DNA of 64,000 bases from Streptomyces spectabilis (lineage in GTDB: Bacteria; Actinomycetota; Actinomycetes; Streptomycetales; Streptomycetaceae): assembly GCF_008704795.1 (NCBI RefSeq), contig NZ_CP023690.1, positions 4,970,501 to 5,034,500 of the forward strand, given 5' to 3'. Positions 1 through 12,226 of this stretch are shown here, piece by piece. A program made the translations under genes and the position numbers. Below the pieces are notes generated by a model. That model searched no databases. It was given only the letters and a program-made list of their open reading frames with translations, and had not been told where the DNA came from. Every line of letters starts with the position of its first letter. Positions within the stretch are counted from its first letter, which is position 1.

Positions 1-1028
<1,028 letters not shown>

Positions 1029-1084
1029 GCCGGTCAGGCACCCCGACGGCTGCTGACTGACGTACGAAAGGATCTTGACCGGCC

Positions 1085-3670
<2,586 letters not shown>

Positions 3671-3688
3671 CGCGAGGAGTGAGTCATC

Positions 3689-4435
3689 GTGAGTGGAGCC
3701 ACGGGCGCCGGAGCGGCTGGATCGCGTGGAACCGGCACGGACGGTGCCCGTGGCTCCGCCACTGATGACGACTCCCACGAGTCTCATGGATCCCAGGGGG
3801 GGACTGTGACAGACACCCGAGGTCGAGGCGCGCAGACGTCCGAGACCGAGGCCCCCGCCAAGAGCGGGGCCGCCAAGGCGGCCAAGGCCGCCAAGGGCGG
3901 AACCGGCAAGAAGGGCGCCTCCGCGGGGGGCGGAGCCAGCGCCCTGCCCGGTGAGCGCCCGCCCCAGCAGCAGGGCTCCCAGCCGTACCACCCGCCGCAG
4001 GCCTATCAGGCGGCTCCGGCCGGTGCGGTCCGCCGTCCCCGCACGGGGGCGCGCACCACCCCGCGCACGCGCAAGGCGAGGCTGCGGGTGTCCAAGACCG
4101 ACCCCTGGTCGGTGATGAAGGTCAGCTTCCTGCTGTCCATCGCTCTCGGCATCTGCACGATCGTCGCGGCCGCGGTGCTGTGGATGGTCATGGACGCCAT
4201 GGGCGTCTTCTCGACGGTCGGCGGCACGATCTCCGAGGCCACGGGGTCGAACGAGTCCAACGGCTTCGACCTCCAGGCCTTCCTTTCGCTGCCGCGCGTG
4301 CTGATCTTCACCTCGATCATCGCGGTCATCGACGTGGTCCTCGCCACGGCCCTCGCGACGCTCGGCGCGTTCATCTACAACCTCTCGGCGGGCTTCGTCG
4401 GCGGTGTGGAACTGACGCTGGCCGAGGACGAGTAA
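3689..4435 (+). CDS. DUF3566 transmembrane protein
   Basis: A 248-residue membrane protein. A long Ala/Lys/Pro-rich, probably disordered cytoplasmic N-terminus (about 1-130) precedes two hydrophobic segments near 148-170 and 205-235. It ends with an acidic LAEDE. Proteins of this family (DUF3566) regularly follow gyrA in actinobacteria; the function is not established. The GTG at 3689 follows GAGGAGTGAG, so it is preferred over the internal GTG near 3807. The gap to gyrA is only 18 bp, which indicates one operon gyrB-gyrA-DUF3566. Confidence 0.9.
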   Translation: MSGATGAGAAGSRGTGTDGARGSATDDDSHESHGSQGGTVTDTRGRGAQTSETEAPAKSGAAKAAKAAKGGTGKKGASAGGGASALPGERPPQQQGSQPYHPPQAYQAAPAGAVRRPRTGARTTPRTRKARLRVSKTDPWSVMKVSFLLSIALGICTIVAAAVLWMVMDAMGVFSTVGGTISEATGSNESNGFDLQAFLSLPRVLIFTSIIAVIDVVLATALATLGAFIYNLSAGFVGGVELTLAEDE

Positions 4436-4696
4436 CCGCCGTTCTTCCGGCCCGTCCGGCCGTTTCGGCTCTCCGTCATCCTCTCGCCGAGCTTTCGTGC
4501 GTCTCCTGTGCTTCGGTACGCCGTTGGGGTCCTTAGGTATCGGGGTCCTTGGGTAAAGGGGCCCCGGCAATGCGCTGGGCGGCTCGGGTGAGGCCTCAGA
4601 GGCGCCGGTCAGGCGGTCGGCCGGCTGGTGAGGGGCTGCGGTGACGGGCCCGCACCGCTGACAACGGCGAGGTCACCGGTCCACGGGACATCGATT

Positions 4697-4725
4697 TTGG
4701 GACTGGCCCCCACGTGCGCTAATCT
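4697..4725 (+). promoter_or_regulatory. Putative promoter of tRNA-Ile
   Basis: A TTGGGA at 4697 and TAATCT at 4720 are separated by 17 bp, a good match to the vegetative sigma factor pattern, about 40 bp before the tRNA. The same GCTAATCTTC string occurs before tRNA-Leu near 60053. The rest of the 4436-4764 gap shows nothing else recognisable. Confidence 0.6.
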
Positions 4726-4764
4726 TCAGAGGTCAGCGCGCGGGGCAGACCCGCAGAGCGCGGC

Positions 4765-4838
4765 GGGGCTATAGCTCAGTTGGTTAGAGCGCATCCCTGA
4801 TAAGGATGAGGCCACAGGTTCAAATCCTGTTAGCCCCA
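4765..4838 (+). tRNA. tRNA-Ile (anticodon GAT)
   Basis: A complete cloverleaf of 74 nt. The acceptor stem GGGGCTA pairs with TAGCCCC, the D-loop is AGCTCAGTTGGTTAGAGC, the anticodon loop is CTGATAA with GAT, and the T-arm contains GGTTCAAATCC. CCA is not encoded. A perfect hairpin follows eight bases later. Confidence 0.98.
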
Positions 4839-4845
4839 CAAGCAA

Positions 4846-4879
4846 GAAGACCCCCAGCCGGTACAGGCTGGGGGTCTTC
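4846..4879 (+). terminator. Rho-independent-like terminator after tRNA-Ile
   Basis: Perfect 14-bp inverted repeat GAAGACCCCCAGCC / GGCTGGGGGTCTTC with a 6-nt loop. It has no long U-tract, as is common in Streptomyces. Confidence 0.8.
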
Positions 4880-4907
4880 TGCGTGTGTGACGTCCACCGC
4901 TCCGGGG

Positions 4908-5243
4908 TTACGGCTCCGCGGCGAGGCTCGCGCTCGTGAGGGTCGCCGAGTCGTCGTCCGCGGCTTCCGTGTCCGTCGTGGGGAGATGGCGGCAGCTCGG
5001 CGTCGAACCGTGGGCCTCGGCGCGGATGCGTTGCTTCATCGTGGGCGGCAAGGACCGTTCGTACGCCATCGCCCAGGCGGCGAGCACGTGCGCCTGGGCG
5101 CTCGTCGTGCTCTTGCACGTCGTCGTGGCGTCCTGTACCGGCGTGGCCGCGGTCGCCGCGGAGGCGAAGCCGAGTGCGGCGAACAGGGCGAGGACGGCGG
5201 AGACGAGCGCGGTCCACAGCTTCATGGCCTTGGTGGCGGGCAT
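4908..5243 (-). CDS. Small secreted protein, DUF6344-like
   Basis: A 111-residue protein with a clear Sec signal peptide (K-rich start, hydrophobic core about residues 9-27, AATA/AATPV cleavage region). The mature part is Ala/Thr-rich and contains RSLPPTMKQRIRAEAHGSTP, the part conserved among Streptomyces homologues as I recall them. The ATG follows GTGAGGGG at good distance. It converges on the tRNA-Ile terminator. Function unknown; the family number is from memory. Confidence 0.7.
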   Translation of the reverse strand: MPATKAMKLWTALVSAVLALFAALGFASAATAATPVQDATTTCKSTTSAQAHVLAAWAMAYERSLPPTMKQRIRAEAHGSTPSCRHLPTTDTEAADDDSATLTSASLAAEP

Positions 5244-5579
5244 GACCCCTCACTTTCAGGTTGGGCGATTTGCGTACTTTCCTCATGATGTGTATGCGGG
5301 GCCGACAGTGGGGGACCGACGCTCGCATGGCGTCGATCTTCAGATGAACACCACCCAGATGGGTGCAGGAGCCCCGAGAAAGCGGGGAAGCGGGGCAAGC
5401 GCGGCGAACCCCGTCGCGAGCCCCGCCGAGAACGGAGCGTAGGCGGAGGGATTCGGTCCGCATCTACTGCGGTGTTCCTGAGGGGAGTTGAGGCCGATCC
5501 AGGTCACCGATCGGTATCGGTCGGTGTGTATAGTCGGGCGCCAGAAGTCCCCTACGTCAAGGAAAGACGAGGTCGCGCG

Positions 5580-5708
5580 GTGAAGAAGCTTCTCCTGGTC
5601 GCACTGGCCGCCATCGGCGGGCTCCTCGTGTACCGCCAGATCCAGGCGGATCGCGCCGAGCAGGATCTGTGGACGGAGGCGACTGACTCCGTGCCCACGG
5701 GTTCGTGA
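5580..5708 (+). CDS. DLW-39 family small membrane protein
   Basis: A 42-residue protein starting at GTG (MKKLLLVALAAIGG...). It has one N-terminal hydrophobic helix followed by a charged stretch with the family signature QDLW near residues 28-31. Such proteins are found near gyrA across Streptomyces, function unknown. A longer in-frame reading from 5472 is possible, but the short form matches the family start and length. A strong terminator follows 20 bp downstream. Confidence 0.8.
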   Translation: MKKLLLVALAAIGGLLVYRQIQADRAEQDLWTEATDSVPTGS

Positions 5709-5727
5709 GTATCGACAGCAGTCTCGT

Positions 5728-5765
5728 CACAGGGCCCCGATCGCTAGAGCGATCGGGGCCCTGTG
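5728..5765 (+). terminator. Strong terminator after the DLW-39 gene
   Basis: Perfect 17-bp inverted repeat (CACAGGGCCCCGATCGC and its complement) with a TAGA loop. Confidence 0.85.
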
Positions 5766-6076
5766 CTGTGCGAAGGGGCTTTTGCCCCGCTTCTCCCGGG
5801 CTGGGTGCCTGACGTCCTCCGGTCCGTCCGTGTGGGGTGTCCTGGGGCGGGCGTACGGGGCGTGTGCGGGGCGTACGGGGTGTCCCGGTGCGTCCTGGTG
5901 TGTGCGCAGGGGTGACGTCCCGGCCGGGGGGCGTGATCTCCGGGTCCGCGGGTGTGTGACGTCTGGGTCCGTGGGTGTGTGTCGCCCGGAGACGTGGGCG
6001 GGCGGGCCCCTCGATTCACTTACGCAATTTCATTGCTTGCTTGGGCAAATCAATGGAGGGTGAGGTGGAGAGCGGC
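5766..6076. other. Intergenic, no gene seen
   Basis: GT-rich non-coding stretch. It contains two near-identical copies of GGGTCCGYGGGTGTGTG starting near 5941 and 5966, and GGGCGTACGGGG-like repeats near 5845-5882. No promoter can be assigned with confidence. Confidence 0.5.
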
Positions 6077-7591
6077 GTGACGCGGCACCGGGCGGGCCGT
6101 CGGACGGTGGCGGGCGCGGGAGCCGCGCTCCTGGGCGCGGTGTGGTGCGCGACCGCGCTCCCCGGAACCGGCCACGCGGCCGAGACACCCCAGCCCTACG
6201 CCTTCGCCGACGACGTACGTACCGTCGTGGGTACGCCGAGCAGCACCGGGAGCCGCGCGCTCACGCCGGGATCGACGTACAGGAGCTCCATCAAGCACCC
6301 CGGCGTCGGAGGCACGACCCAGCTCTACTACCGGCTGGAACTGGGCGCCAAGGACAACGTCTACGTCTCCGCCACCGCGCTCCCCGGCCTCGGCAGCGAC
6401 GTCGGCTTCGCGGACGGCATCCAGGTGTCCGTCGAGGACGCGAACGGCTTCGACTGCGACTCGGGCTCCGCGCGCTTCGGCGCCTCGCGCAGCCCCCGCC
6501 CCCTCACCGCGTCGGCCCTGCGTGCCGCCGGGCCGGAGGAGAGCCGCTGCGCCGCGGCGGGCACCTATTACGTGGTCGTCGAGCGAACCGCCTCCTCCAG
6601 GTCGTCGATGTCGTCCGCGACAGACAAACCGTCCACTCCGGAGAGCTGGGATCTGGAGCTGCACGTCACGTCGGAGCCCGGGCTCGCCAGGCGGAGCGCT
6701 ACGACACCGCCCCCGACGGAGGACTCCGGCACGCCCTCGCCGCCCGCGGGCCCGGTACGTCCACGCGCGGGAGGCAGCAGCTTCAGCACCGCCAAGGCCC
6801 TGGACCAGGGCGTCTGGGGCGACCGGGTCGAGCCGGGGCGCACGCGCTACTACCGCGTGCCGGTGGACTGGGGGCAACGGCTCTCCGCGACGATCGAGGT
6901 CGGCGGGGGGCGGGGCGGGGGGATTCCCGGTGGGATCGGGGGTTCATCCGGTTCTTCTGGCGGGTCCGACGGCTCCGGCAGGTCCAGCGGGGCCGGGGCG
7001 GGCGGTGGCTCCGGAGGCCGTGAGTACGTCACGTCCGCGCTGGTCGTGTCCGTGTTCAACCCCGCGCGCGGGCCGGTCGACGACATGGACACCGCGTACG
7101 ACGGCCGCCAGAAGTCGACCGCGCTGCCACCGCTGCCGCCCGTCGCCTACGAGAACCGCTACGCGCCCATCGACCGGCTCGCGGGCGTGCGCTTCGCCGG
7201 GTGGTACTACCTGGCGGTCTCCCTCGACCCGGATGTCGGCGCGCTGTTCGGTGAGGGCGGGGTCGGGCTCACCCTGCGTGTGGGCGTCTCCGGGCAGCGG
7301 CGTACGGGGCCCGCGTACGCGGGGGCGGCACGGCCCGCTGACGCGTTCGGCGTGACGGAGCGGGACGAGGCCGCGGCGCGGGGCGGCGCCGGAGGGGACG
7401 ACGCCTCCGACGGGCCTGGTGCGCGTGGCGCGGGCCGTGGTGGCTCGGCGGCCGCGGGCGCAAACGGCGACGAGGCCATGAAGGTGCTGGCCGCCGCGGG
7501 CATCGGCACGGGCACGGTCCTGGTGGCCGTGCTGGGGGTGTGGACGCTGGTGGGGCGGAGACGGGCGGCGGGGCGCCGGGCTTCGGTCTGA
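6077..7591 (+). CDS. Secreted, membrane-anchored protein of unknown function
   Basis: About 504 residues. An Arg-rich start plus hydrophobic segment ending near GTGHAAE looks like a Sec (possibly Tat-like) signal peptide. A C-terminal transmembrane helix (VLVAVLGVWTLVG) is followed by RRRAAGRR, so the bulk should be extracellular and tethered. The central part has two similar extracellular modules separated by Pro/Thr and Gly/Ser-rich linkers. GTG 6077 is preced by GGAG at 6 nt; ATG 6053 is an alternative without a good ribosome site. I do not recognise a catalytic motif. Confidence 0.75.
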   Translation: MTRHRAGRRTVAGAGAALLGAVWCATALPGTGHAAETPQPYAFADDVRTVVGTPSSTGSRALTPGSTYRSSIKHPGVGGTTQLYYRLELGAKDNVYVSATALPGLGSDVGFADGIQVSVEDANGFDCDSGSARFGASRSPRPLTASALRAAGPEESRCAAAGTYYVVVERTASSRSSMSSATDKPSTPESWDLELHVTSEPGLARRSATTPPPTEDSGTPSPPAGPVRPRAGGSSFSTAKALDQGVWGDRVEPGRTRYYRVPVDWGQRLSATIEVGGGRGGGIPGGIGGSSGSSGGSDGSGRSSGAGAGGGSGGREYVTSALVVSVFNPARGPVDDMDTAYDGRQKSTALPPLPPVAYENRYAPIDRLAGVRFAGWYYLAVSLDPDVGALFGEGGVGLTLRVGVSGQRRTGPAYAGAARPADAFGVTERDEAAARGGAGGDDASDGPGARGAGRGGSAAAGANGDEAMKVLAAAGIGTGTVLVAVLGVWTLVGRRRAAGRRASV

Positions 7592-7673
7592 GGGGGCGAC
7601 TTGGGCCGCGAGGAGCCGTGGGCCGCGCCTTAGACGGGCCTCAGACGCGGGTCGGATGCAGCTCAGATGCACG

Positions 7674-9458
7674 TCAGATGCGGCTGAGGGCCCAGAATCC
7701 CACCGCGAAGCAGGCCAGCGCGGCGAGCAGCATCGGCAGCGCCACCTTCGCGGGCGGTCCGGTGCGTGGAGGGCGGGCCGCGTGGGAGCGGGGGGCGCGG
7801 GGACGCGAGGGCTTCCCAGTCCGCGATGCCTCCGCCTCGGCCTCTGCCTCCTGCGGCCGCGGCAGGGCCTCAACCTGCGCGAGCGATCCCGGAATTGGGG
7901 AACTCGGGGTGGGAACCTGCGCCGGGTGAGCGGTGTATGGAGAAGTAGGAGCGTATGCGTAGGCGCGCTGCACCGAGGAGCCCGCGACCGGTGAGAGGTC
8001 GCCCTCCGCCGGTGCGGTCTGACGGGGGGATGGGGATGCGGCGTGGGCGGGTTCGGAGTGGAGCGGGTGGAGTGGGTGTGGCGGATGCGGCGGGTGGATC
8101 GGATGGAGTGGGGGAAGCGGGGTGTGCGCAGGCGGGACGTGGGCGTGTGCGGCCGGGCCCGACGGCTCCTGAGCCGGTGGCGGGAGAGGCGTCGGTGCAG
8201 GGGGAGTGGGCGGCTGCGCGGGCTGTGGGGGCGCCTGTGCCGGCGGGGGCAGATGGAAGCTGCCGGTTTCCGACATCGGGGGGTGTGGCGGCAGCGACGG
8301 CGGCATGACGGGACGCTGCGGTACGGAGGGAGTGGACGGCTCCGTCACGGGGCGCTGCGGCAGAGAGGGGCGCCCCGCGGACGGTTGGCCTCCGGTTGGC
8401 TGGCCGACGGTTGGCTGGCCCACGGACGGTTGGCCGACGACCGGTTGGCCCGCCGGGGGCGGCGGAGTGTGCGACTGGGACACGGGCGGCTGAGCAGCGG
8501 GCAGACGGGCAGAGGACTGCTGGGACGCGGGCAGTTGGGGTGGCGGTGGCTGGCGCGGTGGTGGCTTCGGCGGGCGGGCGAGAGGCCCGTCGGGCCCGAA
8601 CCCCTCGGGCAGCGGCCCGAGTTGGTCGAAGATCTCGACGAGCTCGTCGTCGGGTCCGAGCTCCGGCAGCATCTCGGTGGCGGAGGCCAGCGCCTTGCGC
8701 GCCCCCGTGGCGGTGCGGAAGCGCGCCTGCGGATCGGGTTGCAGGAGTGTCGCGATGACCTGCCACAGCGGCTCGGGCACGCCCCGGGGAGCGCCCGGGG
8801 TGCCGTGGGCCGCGAAGTGCTCGATGAGGGCCTTGGAGTCCGGCTTGGCACCTTGCAGCAGATAGAGGGCGACGAGTCCGACGGCGAAGAGGTCGGCGGT
8901 GAAGTCCGGTTCGGCGCCCAGCATTTGCTCGGGAGCGAAGTATCCGGGCGTGCCCACCACATAGTCCGTCTCGGTCAGCCGTGGCTCGCCCTTGCGCATC
9001 GAGATGCCGAAGTCGGACAGGCGCAGGTGGGGGCGCCCCGTGCCGGTGGCGTCGAGGAGTATGTTGGCGGGCTTGATGTCGCGGTGGACGACGCCTTCCG
9101 CGTGCACGGCCGCGAGACCGGCGAGGAGCTGGTCGAGGAGGGTGCAGCAGAAGCGGGGCGCCAGCGCTCCATAGTCGCCGATGACATGGGCGAGCGAGCC
9201 GCCGGTGACCAGGTCCATGGTGAACAGGACCTGGTCGTCGTCGGCGGCCCAGCTGGCCGGGGCGAGCACATGAGGATGGTCGATCCTCAGCGCCTGCTCC
9301 CGTACGAAGCGGAGCAGCGTATGGGCGTTCCTCTGCTGCAGGACCTTGGCGGCCACATACCGGCGCCGCCGCTGGTCCCAGGCACGCCATACGGCGCCTA
9401 CTCCCCCGCGGCCGATCGGGTCGACGAGTTCGTACCGGCCGGCGAAGACCTCACCCAT
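7674..9458 (-). CDS. Membrane-anchored Ser/Thr protein kinase
   Basis: A 594-residue Hanks-type kinase. The catalytic domain spans about 8-270 with GRGGVGAV (P-loop), VAAKVL (ATP-binding Lys), VVHRDIKPANILL (catalytic loop), LSDFGIS and the GTPGYFAPEQ activation segment. A Pro/Gln-rich linker holds a short tandem VGQPT-type repeat, and a single C-terminal helix (LPMLLAALACFAVGFWAL) leaves almost no outer domain, so it is unlikely to sense extracellular ligands like PknB. The ATG at 9458 lies just before the kinase fold. It is 52 bp downstream of the HTH gene, probably the same transcript. Substrate unknown. Confidence 0.9.
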   Translation of the reverse strand: MGEVFAGRYELVDPIGRGGVGAVWRAWDQRRRRYVAAKVLQQRNAHTLLRFVREQALRIDHPHVLAPASWAADDDQVLFTMDLVTGGSLAHVIGDYGALAPRFCCTLLDQLLAGLAAVHAEGVVHRDIKPANILLDATGTGRPHLRLSDFGISMRKGEPRLTETDYVVGTPGYFAPEQMLGAEPDFTADLFAVGLVALYLLQGAKPDSKALIEHFAAHGTPGAPRGVPEPLWQVIATLLQPDPQARFRTATGARKALASATEMLPELGPDDELVEIFDQLGPLPEGFGPDGPLARPPKPPPRQPPPPQLPASQQSSARLPAAQPPVSQSHTPPPPAGQPVVGQPSVGQPTVGQPTGGQPSAGRPSLPQRPVTEPSTPSVPQRPVMPPSLPPHPPMSETGSFHLPPPAQAPPQPAQPPTPPAPTPLPPPAQEPSGPAAHAHVPPAHTPLPPLHPIHPPHPPHPLHPLHSEPAHAASPSPRQTAPAEGDLSPVAGSSVQRAYAYAPTSPYTAHPAQVPTPSSPIPGSLAQVEALPRPQEAEAEAEASRTGKPSRPRAPRSHAARPPRTGPPAKVALPMLLAALACFAVGFWALSRI

Positions 9459-9510
9459 GGTCGTGCCCCGCTCCCCTTCCGGGCCGCCCGGCAGCGGCCC
9501 GGCCGACGGC

Positions 9511-10059
9511 TCAGCTCTGGTGCGCCTCGTAGTGGGCGACGGCGTCCGCGGTGCGGCCCGCCCCGTACACCCGGAGGAACTCTGCCAGTTCCGGGTGGGT
9601 CGGGGCGAGGGAGTCGGCGGCATCGATGATGTCGCCCGCCGCCGCGACGGAGCGCAGCAGCGACTGGATCTCGCGCACCACGCGCTTCACGGTGGGTGCG
9701 CCCGAACTCGACGTGGTCTGGGTGGTGTTGGTCAGTACGGAACCCCCCTGGGACTTCTTGATCTCGTCCATGCGGTCGGTTGCCTCGGCGGCGCTCACGC
9801 TGCCGTCCGCGACCTGCCCCGACAGCTCCTGCAGCAGCTGGACGCGCTGGACCACGGCCGGATTGCCGATCTTGGCGCGCTGGCCGCTCATGAGCTGGGA
9901 CAGCATGGGCGCGGACAGGCCGAGCACCCCGGCCAGCCGTGCCTGGTTCAGGCCCAGGTCGTCGATGAGGCGACGGAAGAGTGCCCCCAGCGGCTCCCCG
10001 TACCAATTCCGCTGGAGTTCCCGTGCTCTTGCGGTCGATTCTTGCTGTGCAGCGTCCAT
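9511..10059 (-). CDS. XRE-like helix-turn-helix DNA-binding protein
   Basis: A 182-residue protein with an N-terminal helix-turn-helix (LGLNQARLAGVLGLSAPMLSQLMSGQR, about residues 33-60). It is followed by an alpha-helical region and a C-terminal segment of unknown role. ATG 10059 follows GGGGAG at 7 nt; ATG 10074 and one further upstream are alternatives. Highly conserved in Streptomyces near tRNA-Ala. Its position upstream of the kinase suggests a regulator-kinase pair; phosphorylation by that kinase is conjecture. Confidence 0.85.
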   Translation of the reverse strand: MDAAQQESTARARELQRNWYGEPLGALFRRLIDDLGLNQARLAGVLGLSAPMLSQLMSGQRAKIGNPAVVQRVQLLQELSGQVADGSVSAAEATDRMDEIKKSQGGSVLTNTTQTTSSSGAPTVKRVVREIQSLLRSVAAAGDIIDAADSLAPTHPELAEFLRVYGAGRTADAVAHYEAHQS

Positions 10060-10243
10060 GTTGCGTCTCCCCATCGCTTCCCCATTGGACTGCGGTTCGC
10101 TGCCGCGAACCACGTCGAGCATCTTACGGAGAGTGGTCGCGCACGGGGACCCCCAATCCTTTTGCGAGATCCCCCGGGGGACCCGGTACTCTGGTCTGCG
10201 ACGCTCACCCGGTCGGGATCTTCACGTACCGGTGTCGTTGTCC

Positions 10244-10316
10244 GGGGCCTTAGCTCAGTTGGTAGAGCGCTGTCTTTGCATGGCAGATGTCAGGGGTTCG
10301 ACTCCCCTAGGCTCCA
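10244..10316 (+). tRNA. tRNA-Ala (anticodon TGC)
   Basis: A 73-nt cloverleaf. GGGGCCT pairs with AGGCTCC (one G-U pair), the D-arm is AGCTCAGTTGGTAGAGC, the anticodon loop CTTTGCATG shows TGC, and the T-arm is GGTTCGACTCC. CCA is not encoded. A possible -10 TACTCT lies at 10187. A hairpin terminator follows. Confidence 0.98.
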
Positions 10317-10324
10317 CTTCTTAT

Positions 10325-10366
10325 GACCCCTCCGACCTGCGGAAACGCGGTTGGAGGGGTCTTTTT
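10325..10366 (+). terminator. Terminator after tRNA-Ala
   Basis: GACCCCTCC...GGAGGGGTC inverted repeat with the inner stem interrupted by one base, followed directly by TTTTT: a classical intrinsic terminator. Confidence 0.85.
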
Positions 10367-10401
10367 CATGCTGGTTTGCACGGGATGGGCGCGCCCTGCT
10401 G

Positions 10402-11160
10402 CTACCTCGTGGGATCGAGGGCGTCGGGGGGCAGGTGGCGGGCGAGGAGGGCGTGAGCGAGGTCGGACAGGGAGTGGTCGTGGGCGGCGGCGTGGGCACG
10501 CAGGCGGAGGAGGGCCTGGCCCATGGGGATGCCGAGTGCGTTGGCGAGGAAGCCGGTGGCCTGGTGGATTTCGGCGCGGTGCAGCCGCAGGCCGGTGGCC
10601 GGTCCGGTGCTGTCGGCCGGGGTGGCGAGTTCGGTGTACAGCAGGTACAGCAGGGCGCGGCCCAGACGGTCGAGGCCGCGGAGCTGGGCGCGGGCGAGGG
10701 GGCCGGGGGCGGTGCGGTAGCCGGTGAGGACGCCGACGGTGGCGGCGCCCAGGCGCAGGGGCGTGGCGATGAGGAAGCGGACCGGGGTGCTCGCGGCGGC
10801 GGGCAGGAAGAGGGGCCAGCGGGCCGGGTCGGCGGTGGACAGGTCGAGTTCGGTCAGGGGGTGGCCTTGCCGTGCGGCTTCCGGGGTGGGGCCGTCGCCG
10901 AGGGTGTACTGCAGGTTGTCCAGCTCGGGGCCCAAGCCGGTGGCCGGGTCGCACCACAGGAGTTCGAGGTGGCCGTCGTGGGCGAGCATGTTCAGGGTGA
11001 GGGCGTCCAGGCCGAGCAGGCGGGCGGCGCCGGAAGGCACGGCGGTGCCGGGACCGTGCCGGTTGCGGGCGGCCAGGTGCGCCCGGGCCAGGAACGCGCT
11101 CAGGCCGTCGGTGGGTGGCGGGGCGTCGCCGTGGGCGGCGTCCCGGTCCTCGCGGGGCAT
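10402..11160 (-). CDS. GAF-ANTAR domain protein
   Basis: A 252-residue putative RNA-binding antitermination regulator. It has a GAF-like domain (about 25-170, ending GLDRLGRALLYLLYT) and a C-terminal ANTAR-like three-helix region (HRAEIHQATGFLANALGIPMGQALLRLRAHA). The ANTAR family binds nascent RNA hairpins to prevent termination; the GAF domain would sense a small molecule or partner. It starts one base after the stop of the neighbouring GAF-ANTAR gene, so the two are translationally coupled and probably work together. Confidence 0.85.
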   Translation of the reverse strand: MPREDRDAAHGDAPPPTDGLSAFLARAHLAARNRHGPGTAVPSGAARLLGLDALTLNMLAHDGHLELLWCDPATGLGPELDNLQYTLGDGPTPEAARQGHPLTELDLSTADPARWPLFLPAAASTPVRFLIATPLRLGAATVGVLTGYRTAPGPLARAQLRGLDRLGRALLYLLYTELATPADSTGPATGLRLHRAEIHQATGFLANALGIPMGQALLRLRAHAAAHDHSLSDLAHALLARHLPPDALDPTR

Positions 11161-11161
11161 G

Positions 11162-11896
11162 TCAGACCACCGTGTCGAGTTCGGCGGGGATGACTCCTTG
11201 CGTGACCTGGGCGGCCAGTTCGGTGAGCCGCTGCTGCCGGGAGCGGGCGTGGGCGCGCAGTCGGGTGAACGCCTCTTCCACGTCGACTCCCAGGCGGTAC
11301 GCGAGGACGCCTTTTGCCTGTTCGATCACGATGCGGGACTCCAGGGCCGTCTCCAGCTGACAGCTGATCTCGTCCTTGGCCAGTACGGTCTGCCGGTGTT
11401 GCAGGCAGCTCCCCGTGGCATCGGCGAGTAACTGGGCCAGGCACAGGTCCTCGCGCGTCGGCACGCGGTCGGCGCTGAGCAGGTTGAGGGCGCCGAGCGG
11501 GTGCTGGGCGGCGCGCAGCGGTACGGCGGCGACGCAGGTGATGCCGGCGCCCAGCGCGCGTGGGGTGAAGCGGGGCCAGCGCTGACAGCTGGGATAGTCG
11601 GCGCGCAGCAGGACCGGGGCCAGGGCGGTGCCGACGCGGGTGCTGTCCACGCAGGGGCCCTCATCCAGTTCGAGCTGGTCCTCCTCCAGGCGGCGGCACG
11701 TTTCGTCGGAGGCGGTGACGTAGTCGACCTGCCCGGTCTCGTCGAGGAGGGTGACCCCGGCCGAGCGCACACCCAGGAGGCTGACCGTGTGCATGGTCAG
11801 ATCGTGCAGCAGTTCCAGTACGTCGAATCCGTCAGCGCGGGAGGCCAGGTCGAGCACGGCCTGGGCGGCGAGGACGTCATGTCGTAGGACAGACAC
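11162..11896 (-). CDS. GAF-ANTAR domain protein
   Basis: A 244-residue protein with a GAF domain (about 20-165, including ETGQVDYVTASDE and LNLLSADRVPT) and a canonical ANTAR domain (LETALESRIVIEQAKGVLA onward). GTG start at 11896, with no strong ribosome site. It is the first gene of a two-gene operon with the adjacent GAF-ANTAR gene. The RNA target is unknown. Confidence 0.88.
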   Translation of the reverse strand: MSVLRHDVLAAQAVLDLASRADGFDVLELLHDLTMHTVSLLGVRSAGVTLLDETGQVDYVTASDETCRRLEEDQLELDEGPCVDSTRVGTALAPVLLRADYPSCQRWPRFTPRALGAGITCVAAVPLRAAQHPLGALNLLSADRVPTREDLCLAQLLADATGSCLQHRQTVLAKDEISCQLETALESRIVIEQAKGVLAYRLGVDVEEAFTRLRAHARSRQQRLTELAAQVTQGVIPAELDTVV

Positions 11897-12226
11897 CGGG
11901 GAAGTCCGTTCCGTCGCCTCCCGGACATGCGGCAGCGAACGGGGCCGGGCCCGCGGGAGAACGCACTGAGAGGCGCGCCGAAGTAGGGCCGGCTACAGGG
12001 AGCCGTGTGGTGCCCGCTGACGGAAGGTTCCGGCTGTCGCCTCGATTCGTGTCCGCCCGCCCGAGTCGTCGCTGTGGCCAGTTCCCTCTCGCCTGGACGA
12101 CTCACGGTACGCAGTCGAGCCTAGACCTCCCCGGGGCGGCAGGGAGCTGTCCGCGGAGCCGTGAATTCAGCTGTTCTGCGCACCGGCTGCGGGCAGGGCG
12201 CTCCAACCCGCGCTCCGGGTAGAGCC
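11897..12226. other. Intergenic, putative promoter region of GAF-ANTAR pair
   Basis: About 330 bp between the GAF-ANTAR operon and the end of ltrA. No convincing gene, tRNA or strong hairpin was seen. It must hold the promoter of the minus-strand GAF-ANTAR operon, but no clear -35/-10 pair can be named. Confidence 0.4.

Noticed and set aside
5744..6063. Small frames on both strands in the gap before 6077
   Set aside because: Low-complexity translations (His/Thr/Arg or Gly/Arg) and no ribosome site.
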